Assembly (NCBI GenBank): GCA_038503035.1
Contig: JAVSML010024364.1
Location: forward strand, 65,724 to 129,723
Source: Crocodylus rhombifer
Taxonomy: Eukaryota > Chordata > Crocodylia > Crocodylidae
Length of the DNA: 64,000 nucleotides
Direction: 5' to 3'
Within the stretch, counting starts at the first letter, position 1. Each line of letters opens with the position of its first letter. The position numbers and the translations under genes are program-made. Shown piece by piece: positions 45,215 to 55,802 of the stretch. Under the pieces are notes generated by a model. That model was not told the DNA's origin. It made no database searches and was given only the letters and a program-made list of their open reading frames with translations.

Positions 45215-45520
45215 CTTCCGGTACTTCTGCTCCACTTCCAGGTTCACTGCTGAGTCCCACACTCCTGTGGGACGCTCCATCCGCACCAGCATCACAGTGT
45301 TCACAAGCTGTGCTGGTACCTCAAGGTACGTAGAAAAAACATTTAAAGCCATATCTATGACCAGATCGCTGATTCTCCAAATCAGCATTGAATCTTTAGA
45401 TTTGGATTTGGCCGAATCAAATCGGGGACAGTGATCCAAAGCAACAAATCGAATCACTATCCCTGATTTGGGCTGACTCTCTAAATCCAAATCGAATAGG
45501 GTCTGCTTTGCACACCCCTA
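45215..45520 (-). mobile_element. hAT family A, half element (left end only)
   Basis: Reverse-oriented relative to 28675. It retains one inverted arm (ACTTCCGGTACTTCTGCTCC, GTGGGACGCTCCATCCGCAC, CAAGGTACGTAGAAAAAACA). The GATTTGG-rich left subterminal tract ends GCTTTGCACACCCCTA at 45520. The other arm, loop and terminus are missing. The next 8 bases, CTAGTCAG, have no partner because the far end is lost. Confidence 0.8.
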
Positions 45521-46170
45521 CTAGTCAGGTGCTTGATGAATCTGCTTGTACAGAGTCCTGTGATGATCATGCCAAGACCTTCAGTGCATACACCTAGGCA
45601 AGAGTATGGAGGAGTGGAGTCTGTCCAAGACCTATCGTCCCCCTTTAGACCAGAATCCAAGGCCAGACTGCATTCAGACATTCAGTGCCTTGATGGTTGT
45701 AGCTTCTACCAGAGAGAAACAGATGAGAACTTCTGCTGACTGCCTAACATCTCAGCAAGGGCATGTTTCTGTCAGGGTGATGTTCCTTAGCCTTTCTCCA
45801 ACCAAGGCGTGTACCCACAAGGTAGTGGGGGATAGGTGAATATAGGGTGCCTCAAAACCCTTACTCGGGAGGTTTGCAACATTGTGGTATTTTATAGGAG
45901 CTACCCCACCACCAAGTAGCTCCACCACATTGCCACTAGGCCCTCCAGTTGGATGAAGTTTACAGTCATACCCAGGACCAAAAGTACTTGTACGTACTCA
46001 GAAGTAAACATTACTTAGCAGCTACCTGATCTGGCGGATAGTACATAAGTTACTGCTTGTATTGCTAGTAGGATCAGAACTAAAGGAGAAACCACATATT
46101 AACAGCACAGTGTTACAGATCTTTTTTGCTGATATAATGAATATAATTATCAAACTGTAATTTAAAGTGC
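45521..46170. other. No gene seen
   Basis: No recognised repeat or coding signal between the half hAT and the minus-strand CR1. Confidence 0.4.
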
Positions 46171-46812
46171 TCATAGATTCATAGATTATAGAATCAGAAG
46201 GGACCCAATGGATCATTGTGTCTGACCCCCTTCTGCTGGCAGGAAAGTGGACCAAGGTCAGACGACCCCAGCCAGGTGATTGTCAAGCCTCCTCTTGAAG
46301 ACCTCCAACTTAGGTGACAGCACCACCACTCTGGTAAACAGCACATCCCCAATTCCCTGCTGTCTTCCCCTGATAAATTGATAGGCGGCCACAAGGTCAC
46401 CCCTCAGCAGTCTTTTGTATAGGCCTAAGAGATCCAGATCTCTCTACCTCTTGTAGGGTCTTTCATGGAGATTGCTAATCATGCGGGTGGCCCTCCCCTG
46501 AACCCTTTCCAGATCCTCTGTGTCCCTTTTGAAGTGCAGCACTCAAAACTGGACACAGTACTCCAACTGCGGCCTGAGTAGTGCTGCATAGAGGGGAAGC
46601 ATCACCTCCCTCAATCTGTTGGTCATGCATCTGCTAATATGACAAGGTGTGATTGGCTTTGTTGATGGCCTTGTTACACTGCCAGCTCATGCTCATCTTG
46701 GAGTCAACTATGGCTCCAAGGTCTCTCTCAGCCTCTGAGCTGCTGAGGAGGACATCCCCCAACCTGTAGGTGTGCTGGGGATTCTTCCTTCCTAGGTGGA
46801 GTACCTTACATT
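46171..46812 (-). mobile_element. CR1 LINE 3' end, minus strand
   Basis: The plus strand begins with CATAGATTCATAGATTATAG, the complement of the CR1 terminus. It then shows the complement of ORF2 C-terminal coding: CCTGAACCCTTTCCAGATCC (KGSGEGHP-type to RVQ region), TTTGAAGTGCAGCACTCAAA, GGACACAGTACTCCAACTGC (complement of the LEYCVQ region) and GCCTCTGAGCTGCTGAGG. The element is 5'-truncated near 46812. It is the only clear CR1 on this strand. Confidence 0.88.
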
Positions 46813-47608
46813 TATCTTGAGTTCTTATTCAAATCATTATGTTAATATTAATGTGAATACCCCTTCTAACCCAGGATCCTACTTCATGGAAGACAAATTA
46901 AAATGTGCAGCTCCAAACATGTTGATATTTCCCATTAAACATGGGCCTGATCAGTGGGCCTTGGATTGTAGCTATATTTCTTTACACCAGTTAGCCACCA
47001 TTTATACTTTTCTAAGCCTCCTGGGAGAAGATCGGTATGTGGATGGAATTTAACAGAATAGGCCAGGCAGACAGACTTCTTCTGGATCTGTAGCTTAAGC
47101 TCAGGTTAGATATGTGTGGGAATAAGACTAGTCCATGTATCAGGCACTAGGCTGGGGTTTGGGGAAGTCTTTGCTCTTCCTAAGTCAGTCTCTTTTTGCC
47201 CCATTTGTAAAATGACAATGCTGGTATTTTTCTATATCACAAGAGGGTTGTAAATATAAATAGTGTGAGAGTTGCTCTTATATTATGGAAATAAGGACCA
47301 TATAAGGGCATGCTTGCATAGGGAATTATTCAGAAATAGCCGTTGCACTCATTTCACAGGCTACCTTAATCCAAATTCACTTTCAAACCTAGGCACTTCC
47401 TTAGGGCTTTAAATAGATGGATAAGTGGAGCTAACTTTCTGTATGTCCTAGAAAACTTGTTTTTCTACAGTTTCTTGAAACTCGTTGGGAAAACATTTCT
47501 TTCTTTAAAAACATCCTCAAGTATTGACATTTCTTTTGCACAGTTGTCATTCCTGGATCCCTCTAAAAAGAGTAAATCAGCCTAAATACAGAAGTCTTTT
47601 ATCCTGAT
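46813..47608. other. No gene seen
   Basis: AT-rich, with one 85-codon open frame that shows no known domain. Confidence 0.4.
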
Positions 47609-48530
47609 TGTGGCAGTGAAACACCCCCACAGGCTCCTGAAGGGGAGAGAGTAATCCCTGCAGGCCCCAAACCCCAGAAACAAACCCTCTGTGGGGATAA
47701 CTTACCTCCTGCTAGGCAGGCCAGAGCACGAGCTGGGACTGCAGCCGGAACCACGCAAGCCGGCATTATACCGGCTGTTAAATCAGATGCTTCCTGCACG
47801 AGGAACAGCTGGACCAATCGTGGCAGCCGTACCAGCCACTGCGGGAAAGTTTAAAAGCCCTGCCAGCACCCGGGCAGGAGAAGAGCCAGCGAAAGAGAGC
47901 GCTGGTGGGCAGCACACCAGACATGCTGTGGTTCCTGCGTGGGAGAGGAGTGGTACAGCCAGCATGTCACCAGCAGGCAGAGCAGGGGAAACCTTTGAGC
48001 TCCCTGTAGGAGGCAGAGCAGGGGAAGCCCATCGGCTCCCTGAGGAAGGCAGACAGGGAAAAGTATTTAAGCTCCCTGTAGGAGACAGAGCAGGGGAGAC
48101 ATTTGAGCCCCCTGTAGGAGGCTGAGGGGAAGGAGGCAGCTCCACATCCCTCTCCTCCCCAGCAGAATATTTCTTTTGAAGGAAAAAAGGAAAAATTCAA
48201 AGAGATAGCAAGGGAAGGCTGTGCATCGAAGCCAGTGGGACAAGAGCCAACTGAGTCCATGCAGACGTGGGACCCCACCCAAAGCAAGCTGCGAGCAAGC
48301 TTGCAGGGCTGAAACCACCATTGTATGGACACCATTCTGGTTGGTGAGTAGACAGGGTGTAGGGGAGGCGGAGCCCCGTGGAACATCATGACAAAAAATT
48401 GTGAGTGTTGCCACTTGCTGGGAGGCCACCCCAGGAAGATCTCCATTGAACCCCCCTCTCTTGATAGCATAACATCAAAGTGTTGGCAGGCGAGTTGAGG
48501 GGAGATGCTACTCACTCGGCAGGCCATGCA
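47609..48530 (+). mobile_element. Probable LTR or LTR-like element with a coding-phase minisatellite
   Basis: Starts TGTGGCAGTGAAACACC. A TATA-like TTTAAAAG lies at about 47849, then CCTGCCAGCACCCGGGCAGG. A 36-bp repeat array follows (47976-48127). Near the 3' side ACATCAAAGTGTTGGCAGGCGAG corresponds to the CAAAGTCGTGGCGGGC signature of the other LTRs. The 3' edge and target duplication were not established. A 144-codon open frame (47691-48125) runs through the array. Confidence 0.5.
47976..48127 (+). repeat. 36-bp tandem repeat encoding 12-residue units
   Basis: GGCAGAGCAGGGGAAAC-type starts occur at 47976, 48012, 48048, 48084 and 48120, a strict 36-base period. In one frame it reads GRAGETFELPVG, GRAGEAHRLPEE, GRQGKVFKLPVG and DRAGETFEPPVG before a stop at about 48125. 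No such protein is recognised. Confidence 0.85.
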
Positions 48531-50099
48531 ACATGTAAGGCCCCAGAGATCACACTGGTGTAAACAACACTGAACTTTACCCCTCTGGTAGAAATACTGG
48601 GCAGTTATACATGTGCTTAGGTATGAGGAAGGGATTGCTTTTTTGCAGGGTTTCTATGAGTTATTTCCCAAGATAAAACCCAATGCCCTTTTACCCTTTC
48701 TTTTAATACAGGACTTACATTGCTATTATTGTTAAGTAAGCTTAAGTGAAGGTTACTAATGCCAAAGCCAGTCTTTTTTTTTTTACAACTCTTCTAGGAA
48801 ATATTTGATTGACAAAGAGCTCCAACAAAGTTTGGGCCAGACCAAACTTTTTCAATGTTCTTGGAGTTTTCTGATCTGGAAAAATAGCTGTGCCCAATCT
48901 CTATTAAAAACCTACGTATGAGTGTCCCAGGTTTCAGTTTTCTAGTCTTTACTCAGGCAAAACTGTTTAAATCAATGGGGCTATATGATTCAGCCCTCAA
49001 GATTATAGAGAGAAAAGGCCAAATCCTATTTCATGTTTACCCACTCAACTGCTACTTATGCGTCCAAATGTAGCCAAATGCTATTTTTGGCATTTACATT
49101 TGGATTGTAATTTCTATTTCTATCTGCATAGCTAAGCTTGCCCTTGTGATCATGCTCAAAAGGCTCCACTCTGGCCACATATCAATAAAGATATCCAAAA
49201 CCTCCTGATAAGCTGCCTTATGCCCAGAAACTCCTTCTGGTTAGCAGTTAACAATCCCAAGTCCTTAGGACTGTCAACATAAAGACAAATAGTAAAGGTT
49301 ATGGAAAAAAAAGAGATCAAGAACCAGATGGAATCAAAGAAGAGGCAACAGATCAAAGTCCTAGCTTCACCATGATTCCAGCTATGATGTTTATCTTAGC
49401 AAATCATATCAGAAACTTATGCAGGCTCTTTAATCACCTGCCTGGCAATTGGGAAATGATGCACAGTCCAGTACGTGACTATGGAGAAGAGCTGCTAACC
49501 ACAGAACCATGAGGGCATGTCCCCACCAAAGCACCAGGCTTTCCCAGTCTGTGTGTCTTGAACACGCCTTGTCTGCACTCTCCGAAGTGTTGTCCCAGTG
49601 GCTGCTCTCAAGTGTTGGAGATTAAGCTCTTAAGCAGCTGCAGAGGGATACACCACAGACAGTAAGACTCCAGTTATTTCCAGAGGGGCACAATAGCACT
49701 TTTCCAAGTTTGGAGCATGCCAAAAGGAAGAGATTAGTGCTGCCTGCTTAGAAACTTCCTATTCAGGGCACACTGTCACCCTGGTATAGTCCTACCCCTA
49801 TTGATCTGCGGCCCTTTAAGGTCCTTTTCTGGAGGAGCAATCTTCTTTTATTCTATGTCAGCAGGAGCAGCAGAACAGAATGATAATCTTGGACATTAAC
49901 ATTTAATGGTGATTCTCAAGTTGTCATACAAAAAAACTAGTAGCTAAGGCAAATAGGGGGCGGGGAGGTGTTCATTGGGCCCTAATATTTTTAGGTTTGT
50001 GTTTTGAGTGTCTTGTTATTCAAACTCTGGTTCACTGACAATGCAGTGACCTTTGGCAAGACAGTTCCAGTAGAAACAAAAAAGTATTTTAATGCTACT
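48531..50099. other. No gene seen
   Basis: Mixed sequence. The stretch 49300-49500 (AAGAGATCAAGAACCAGATGG onwards) has a weak LINE-like feel but no definable motif. Confidence 0.35.
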
Positions 50100-51560
50100 T
50101 TACTAGGGACTGATAAAACTTCATCTGGGATATGGAGTTCTGCTTACTCATGATTTAGAAAGTAGGCTTGTGCAAAGTGGCTAGTATTCACTTCAGATTC
50201 AGATTCATCTGATTCAAGGGACAATGATTTGATTCAGTGATTTGAATCACTGTCCAGAATTGATTCGGGCAAATCTGATTCAGAGATTCGGCTGCTGCAG
50301 GATCTCTGATTCTCCAAATCAGCCAGGCCCATCCCCCCCCCAGCCCAGCAATGGCTGCCCCGCCTACCCCAGATCCCGGGTCTTTGGGAAAACTGCCCCC
50401 CAGACTCACCAGGTGCTGCCGGGTGGGCGGAGATCCCTGCTGCCCCCCACTGCATGGGGGGGCTCTGCCATGAGCTCCCTCACTCCCCCCGCCCCACCAC
50501 GGGTGCCCTGCCCAGGCCAGCTCTGGCCTTTTAAGGGAAAAAAAAAATCCAATCCCTGCTGTCCCCCATTGCCCCAAGCCACATGGGAGGCTCTGCATAA
50601 GCCCCCCCCACCCCGAAGCCCTGCAGCCACACCAGGATGTGTGAGTCCCGGGGCTTTTCTCCATTTTTTTTTTTCCTAAAGGACCAGAGCTGGCCCAGGT
50701 AGGGCACCTGTGGGGGGACTAGGGCATTGAGGGGAAGGTGTCGGGGGGGCTCATGCAGAGCCTCCATGAAATGTGGAGCAGTGGGGATCACCCCCTGCCT
50801 GGCAGCACCTGGTGAGCACTGGGGCTTTTCTTTAAAGCACTGGGAGCTGGGGGGGCTGGGGAAGGGGGCCGCTGGCAGGGGCTCCCCCATGGTTCCCTTC
50901 CCCCTCCTCCAGCCCATCTTCGCCTATCCCTAGTACTTACCAGCTTGGAGTCAACTGCAGTTTCCTGCTGCAGCCACCGGGGACTGTCCGAATTATCAGT
51001 TATCAGTTTTGAATCAATTTGGACCTTTTTAATTAGTCCCCTGATTCAATTCAGATTTGGAGATTCAGCTATAGAATTGGGCCTAATCTCCTCGGAATCG
51101 AATCACCACCCAAAGCTCTGCACAGCCCTATTAGAAAGATTAATTCAAATGGAGCAGGCACACAGGAGAATTACTAGGACAATAAGGGGCATTCATAGAA
51201 AAGGAGATGAGTTTGGCTTGTCTAGCCTAGCGAAATGAAGGTTGAGAGGTGACATGGGTGCTGAATATAAATACATTGTCGGGTGAACACCAGAGAAGGG
51301 CACAAACTATTTGAGATAAAGGGTAATGTCAGCACAAAAAGAAATAGCTATAAAGTGGTCAAGAATAAATTTAGGCTGGAAAGTAGGAGGAGGCTTATAA
51401 TCATTAGAGCAATGAGGATTTGAACAGCCTACAAGTAGGAGTAATAGAGCCAAAACCTAGTTAATTTTAAAATGTAGTCTGATCATTTCAATATGACTTG
51501 GTTGTTTGTGGTGACAAGGACCAGACGTGATGATCCTGAAATCTTTATGATGTAAATGAG
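50100..51560 (+). mobile_element. Ancient LINE (CR1/L2-like) fragment split by a hAT
   Basis: Left part 50100-50162 (TAGGGACTGATAAAACTTCATCTGG, then GGAGTTCTGC) and right part 51139-51560 (GGAGCAGGCACACAGGAGAATTACTAGGAC onwards, later AAATTTAGGCTGGAAAGTAGG) follow CR1 ORF2 C-terminal order: the LEY/FW region, QAHRRI-type coding, a GLSSLAK relic, then FRLESRR. A 3' UTR-like GACCAGACGTGATGATCCTG follows. Strongly decayed. Confidence 0.6.
50163..51130 (+). mobile_element. hAT foldback element, family B (perfect TSD TTAGAAAG)
   Basis: A 968-bp copy. Ends are TAGGCTTGTGCAAAG and GCTCTGCACAGCCCTA, and the perfect duplication TTAGAAAG sits at 50155-50162 and 51131-51138. The inverted arms hold CCAGATCCCGGGTCTTTGGG, CCAGGTGCTGCCGGG and AGCTCTGGCCTTTTAAG on the left. 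Matching complements lie on the right: CTAAAGGACCAGAGCTGG, CTGGCAGCACCTGGTGAGC and TTTAAAGCACTGGGAGCTGG. It inserted into an old LINE. Confidence 0.9.
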
Positions 51561-51577
51561 CATAAATTCAATAAATT

Positions 51578-52167
51578 GCTGGGATGGATGCAGCATCCCC
51601 CAAGGGATTTAGCATCCCACAAGTTCTTAGTGGTGAATTAGGAAGTACTTCCGGTGCACTTTGGGGTCCACCGGGGAGTGTGCTGCACCCCCCCTCCCCA
51701 CACACCCCTCCCTGGCTCAGTGATGGGCCTCAAGGGGACCCCGGGTGCCCCCACCCAAACCCAGGAGGCACCAGTCACCAAGCTGGGCAGGTGTGTGGCT
51801 GGGGGGGGAGGGGAAGGGCCCTGTTCACTCCCCAGTGGACCCAGAAGTGGACTGGAAGTGCTTCTGGTCCACTTGCCAAGCACGCTGGGGAGACCCCCAT
51901 GCTCCTGCAGGACACTCCGTACGCCCCAGCATCACAGCATTCGTAAGTCCCTGCTACCTAGAGGTATGTAGAAAAAACATTTAAAGCTGTGCCTATGATT
52001 GAATCTGTGAATCTTTCCAAATCTCTCTGAATCGATTCAGAAGGTTCTGAATCAATCTGGAGAGATTGAAGAGTCCTCTGATTCAATTTGGATTCAGAGA
52101 TTTGGGCATCGAATTCGGGCGAATCTCCGCCAGATAGAATCATGGAATGAAGCTTCACACAGCCCTA
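51578..52167 (+). mobile_element. hAT family A (left part missing)
   Basis: Starts within the left arm (GCTGGGATGGATGCAGCATCC). It continues with GGAAGTACTTCCGGTGCAC, the GC-rich loop, GAAGTGGACTGGAAGTGCTT and TAGAGGTATGTAGAAAAAAC, then the CCGAATC-type tract, and ends GCTTCACACAGCCCTA at 52167. The left TIR is lost, so there is no duplication to test. Confidence 0.8.
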
Positions 52168-54525
52168 TTGGTCACAGCTACAGCACTCATATGAACAGAG
52201 GAAAATTCTGCAAGATCTAGGATCTGGTCTGGTACCTGGTTCTTGAGGCTGAACTAGAACTGGAGAGGGAGCAGATCCAGGATTCTTGAGAAGACTTCCT
52301 GGATGTATATGCTCTTAACAGCAAGTAGGATGATAGTTCTTCAGAATATATCTTCCATCTCCACCCATAATCAATGATACAAGATTGACTTCCAACAAGA
52401 AATGTCTCAATATCTTTGTCAGTGGACAAGAGTACTGTTATGCCTAACATGACTCTGACACTACCCACCATTTCAATAGCTGCAGGTGCTGAAATGCTCA
52501 GTAGAGGATGAGGTCATAATTCTTCAAAGTACTTTCCTGTTCCTACTGTTTATCCCTTCTTCGTACCCTGGCTGAGCCTTACTCTCCTGAATTTTTAATT
52601 CAGGTTCTTACTTCCTTCAGGCACCTGTGAACAGCACTGTCTACATGTGGAAAAGGCCTTGCATCATCAGCATGCTGCTGGTATTGCCTTTCCTACTGCC
52701 TCAGGAATTATCCACTGCAAGTTGGATGTACATGATGAATAAGTAAAACACAGGACTGAGCCCGCCACAGCTCCCATTTTGGGGGAACTAAAGGACCACC
52801 CAGTAGGTCAAGGCTGGCTGCTGACCAGAGTATCTATGCACTTTCTTCCTAGTTGCTGTACCTAAATCAAGCCTGACTTCATTCAGAAGCTCTCTGTGGA
52901 AGAAAGTGATACCATGATAACAAAACTGGCTGCAGGATTTTGCTATCTCACAAAATGGTCAGAAATCACCTCAAAGCAGTATGTTCAGCTGGAATGCCAA
53001 TTTACAGAAGCATATTATTGTATTATCATGGAACCCTGAACCCTGCACTGAAACCACTAGGAGGCATTATTCTTCCACTGGGGCTTCGACAGACTGCATA
53101 ACATCCATGCTAGATGACTCAGCTCCAAACGCTTTGTCCTCTTTCTGCTGTTGTGTACAGCAATAATTTCTTAGTTAATATGTATTTAAAGGGGAGGAGG
53201 AGACTACAAACAATAGTTATTCCCTAATCTGGGGCTTTCTCAAAGAGTTTTGAATGGATACAGAATTCCATGGCTTTGATCTGACTCCTCTTTACTTTTT
53301 GATTTTGATACAGGGGAACTAGAACACTTTCCATGTGAGTGTAACAGTCAACCTATGTTGAATCCTGATACTGGCATAGTATTTTCAGCACAGACACCTC
53401 AAACTGGCTGGACTATACCCAGCGAAAATCTTCAGGAATTAGCCTTTTCCCTCATATATAGCTAGTTGTATAACTAAAATCACAACCAAAAATAAGGTAG
53501 ATTTTCTTATTCTGTTGGGTTATCAAGTTTATAAAAGGACCTCACATTGCTTGGAAGTACTCCTGCTTCATCTTGGGACAGAAATGAATTGTATTTTGTT
53601 GTGTGGGCTTGACTCTTTGAATTAAATCACTCAAAATATTCAGGGGAATATTGGATTTCTGTTTTAATTTTGGGCGTTCTATAAAGCCATTACTTTAATA
53701 GCCAAGAAAACCCCAAGTAATGAGCTCTGAATGGTGAACTGTGCAGCAGAATTCATGAGTCCTTTGTTTTTTTACCTTTCCTTGGGAAGGAAATGCTGCT
53801 TAGGATACACTTTTATTTTGCTTTGTTTTTCCCCCCTTCCCCTTTCCCAATGATCTGGTGGGAAAAGTGTGAGCCAATTTGCAATGAAGTAGTGCAGCAC
53901 CTGCCTGTCTGAGACTAAACATTTCAATATACGCTGAAGCAGTTAACTGTTTGATGGAAAACTGAGTGAAATGCAGCTGGGATGCAATCAGTCAGCTATT
54001 TATATTTGCATATTTTTAGATTAAAGGCATATGACTAACTTCAGCAGGGAGTATTACCTGTATGTGTATTTCAGTGTTATCATTGGGTGTCACATTAGCT
54101 TTTGAAGATCATTAGATTGACATTAGCTTAAGTTTTAAACTCAATTTTCCCTTGGCCTTGAAGGAGTTTCCCAATCCACATCAAATCTGTTACAAATGTG
54201 GGACTAAGCTTGCAATCTAAGATGCAAAGATTGAACCAATAAGTAAATGAACAGACATTCACTTTTGATTCAGGAAATGCAGCCACATGCCTGCAGTGGC
54301 TCAGGCCAGAAGCTGGGGGGTACTAGAGCACAGCTGTCTGGCACATAGCCAGTATGGGTTATGCGTTCTCTTCCTCTTCCTGTTGCCCCTGAGGTCTCTG
54401 GGATTTGCAGTCCATCACAGCAGCAAACTGGAGCAAACAGCACAGCCCAGCCCAGGGCTGCAAATGCTGGGATGCTGGGGGACTGTGATTTAACTTGAAC
54501 CAGGAAGGGATCTGGGACACAAGTT
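52168..54525. other. No gene or recognised repeat
   Basis: 2.4 kb without coding or transposon signals that I can identify. Moderately AT-rich. Confidence 0.4.
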
Positions 54526-54682
54526 CATAAACTGGTTTGACCTAAATCAGTTAAGTCTGATACTACATTCAACCAGGTTTATCTTAAACCAGTTTCAGCA
54601 ATTTTGAAACTGGTTTATGTACACTAAACTTCTATTCTGTTACAGGTTTAAACTAGTTTCTGATCAGTTAAACCAGTTTATG
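54526..54682. mobile_element. 157-bp MITE with AAACTGGTTT inverted ends
   Basis: The left end CATAAACTGGTTTGACC and right end GGTTAAACCAG-type AGTTAAACCAGTTTATG are inverted copies of about 23 bp. Further internal AAACCAGTTT and AAACTGGTTT motifs alternate at about 54585, 54606 and 54650. The whole sequence can fold on itself. Superfamily unknown. Confidence 0.6.
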
Positions 54683-54961
54683 TGTTAACTTCGTCCCTAG
54701 CCTAAGTGTTTCCCATCCATTTCAATGGACTCAGTGCTGTGGTGGTCCACCTCTGTTCATGCCTTATGATCATCACTCTATGCATGAGCTCCATGTCCAC
54801 ACAGCTTCAGAGTTTCTTTTTTTTCCCCTGGTTCTTTGCATTCTCCTTCTCTGTGGTGGCTCTGATGGGGCGATGATTCCCTTTCCTCTTGCTTGACATC
54901 CCTCTAGACTCAGCCTGCCAGCAAGGGCAGGCGTAGGAGGGGGAAGAATAAGCTCCCAGGT

Positions 54962-55058
54962 GTGTACAGCCAGACCATGCGATCCTTGAAGCTAAACAGT
55001 CCTAGGCCCAGCTAGTACTTGGATAGGAGATGACATGGGAATCCCAAGTTCTGTAGGC
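54962..55058 (+). pseudogene. 5S rRNA-derived pseudogene or SINE head
   Basis: The sequence follows vertebrate 5S rRNA in order: GTGTACAGCCAGACCATGC (5' stem and loop A), then GATCCTTGAAGCTAAACAGT (box A region; the functional form is GAAGCTAAGCAGGG). TAGTACTTGGATAGGAGATGAC (box C region) and GGGAATCCCAAGTTCTGTAG (3' part) follow. It is about 97 bp against 120, with about 20 bp missing between the first two segments and several substitutions in the promoter boxes. No T-run terminator is at the end, so transcription is unlikely. An isolated pseudogene or the head of a 5S-derived SINE would look the same. Confidence 0.85.
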
Positions 55059-55457
55059 AGCCCTCAACTTCTGCTTGACGTGCTTACTTATTTCTAATGA
55101 CGCCTGTTTTATTTTTCCCACCAGGCAGGGCAGCAGGGCAGGGAGAAGGCATCATGACTAGACCCTGGGACCTCCAGAAACCATTGGTCAGTCAGGGTCA
55201 GACCTTCAGGAGCTGTGTGAAGCTGTGCCCCTGCTTTCCCTGCAGGCAGGGAGGGCTCAGGAGAAGGCAGGTGGGGTGGGTGTACATGGATTAGGAGGGA
55301 GGTTTTGGGGGTTGGAGGCTCAGTTTTGTGAATGATGAAGCTGAGGTGGGGGGAATTTTGTGAAGGATTAAACCCCCTCCCTGCCCCCAGTGGGTGAGCA
55401 TTAAGTACCTGCGGTGGGGTAAGAGACAAAATTAAGGTGGAGGGTAGAGGGAAACTG
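55059..55457. other. No gene seen
   Basis: A minus-strand open frame of 136 codons (55109-55519) has low complexity, being proline-, leucine- and serine-rich, and shows no domain. Confidence 0.4.
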
Positions 55458-55680
55458 CCAGGAACCAGGTTAACCCAGTGCATTGCTATGGCAAGTTGAC
55501 TTGTAGTCTTGAGCTCCATGGTCAGGTTCCCATATTTCTGGGAGCCACAGACCCATACTTCTGGGAGCTGCAGCCAGGCACCAGCTTAACCCAATGCATT
55601 GCTACAGCAAGTTGACTTGTAGTCCTGAGCACCATGGCCAGGCACGAGGTCATCCCAATGTGTTGCTGAACTACATGGTG
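55458..55680. repeat. Local tandem duplication, two full units plus a partial
   Basis: CCAGGAACCAGGTTAACCCA at 55458 recurs as CCAGGCACCAGCTTAACCCA at 55574 (116 bp apart). A partial third copy starts at about 55638. Units share GCAAGTTGACTTGTAGTC and GAGCACCATGGCCAGG-like text, at roughly 85% identity by eye. Confidence 0.7.
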
Positions 55681-55802
55681 TTTGTCTTTTTGGGATGGAT
55701 GTCCAGCAGTAGGCTGAGTGAGAAACTGCCAGGCTGTCCTTAGCTTGAGACCCCAGTAGGTTGAAATTATTAACTTAATAATCAGTTTGGTAAGCTAAGC
55801 AC

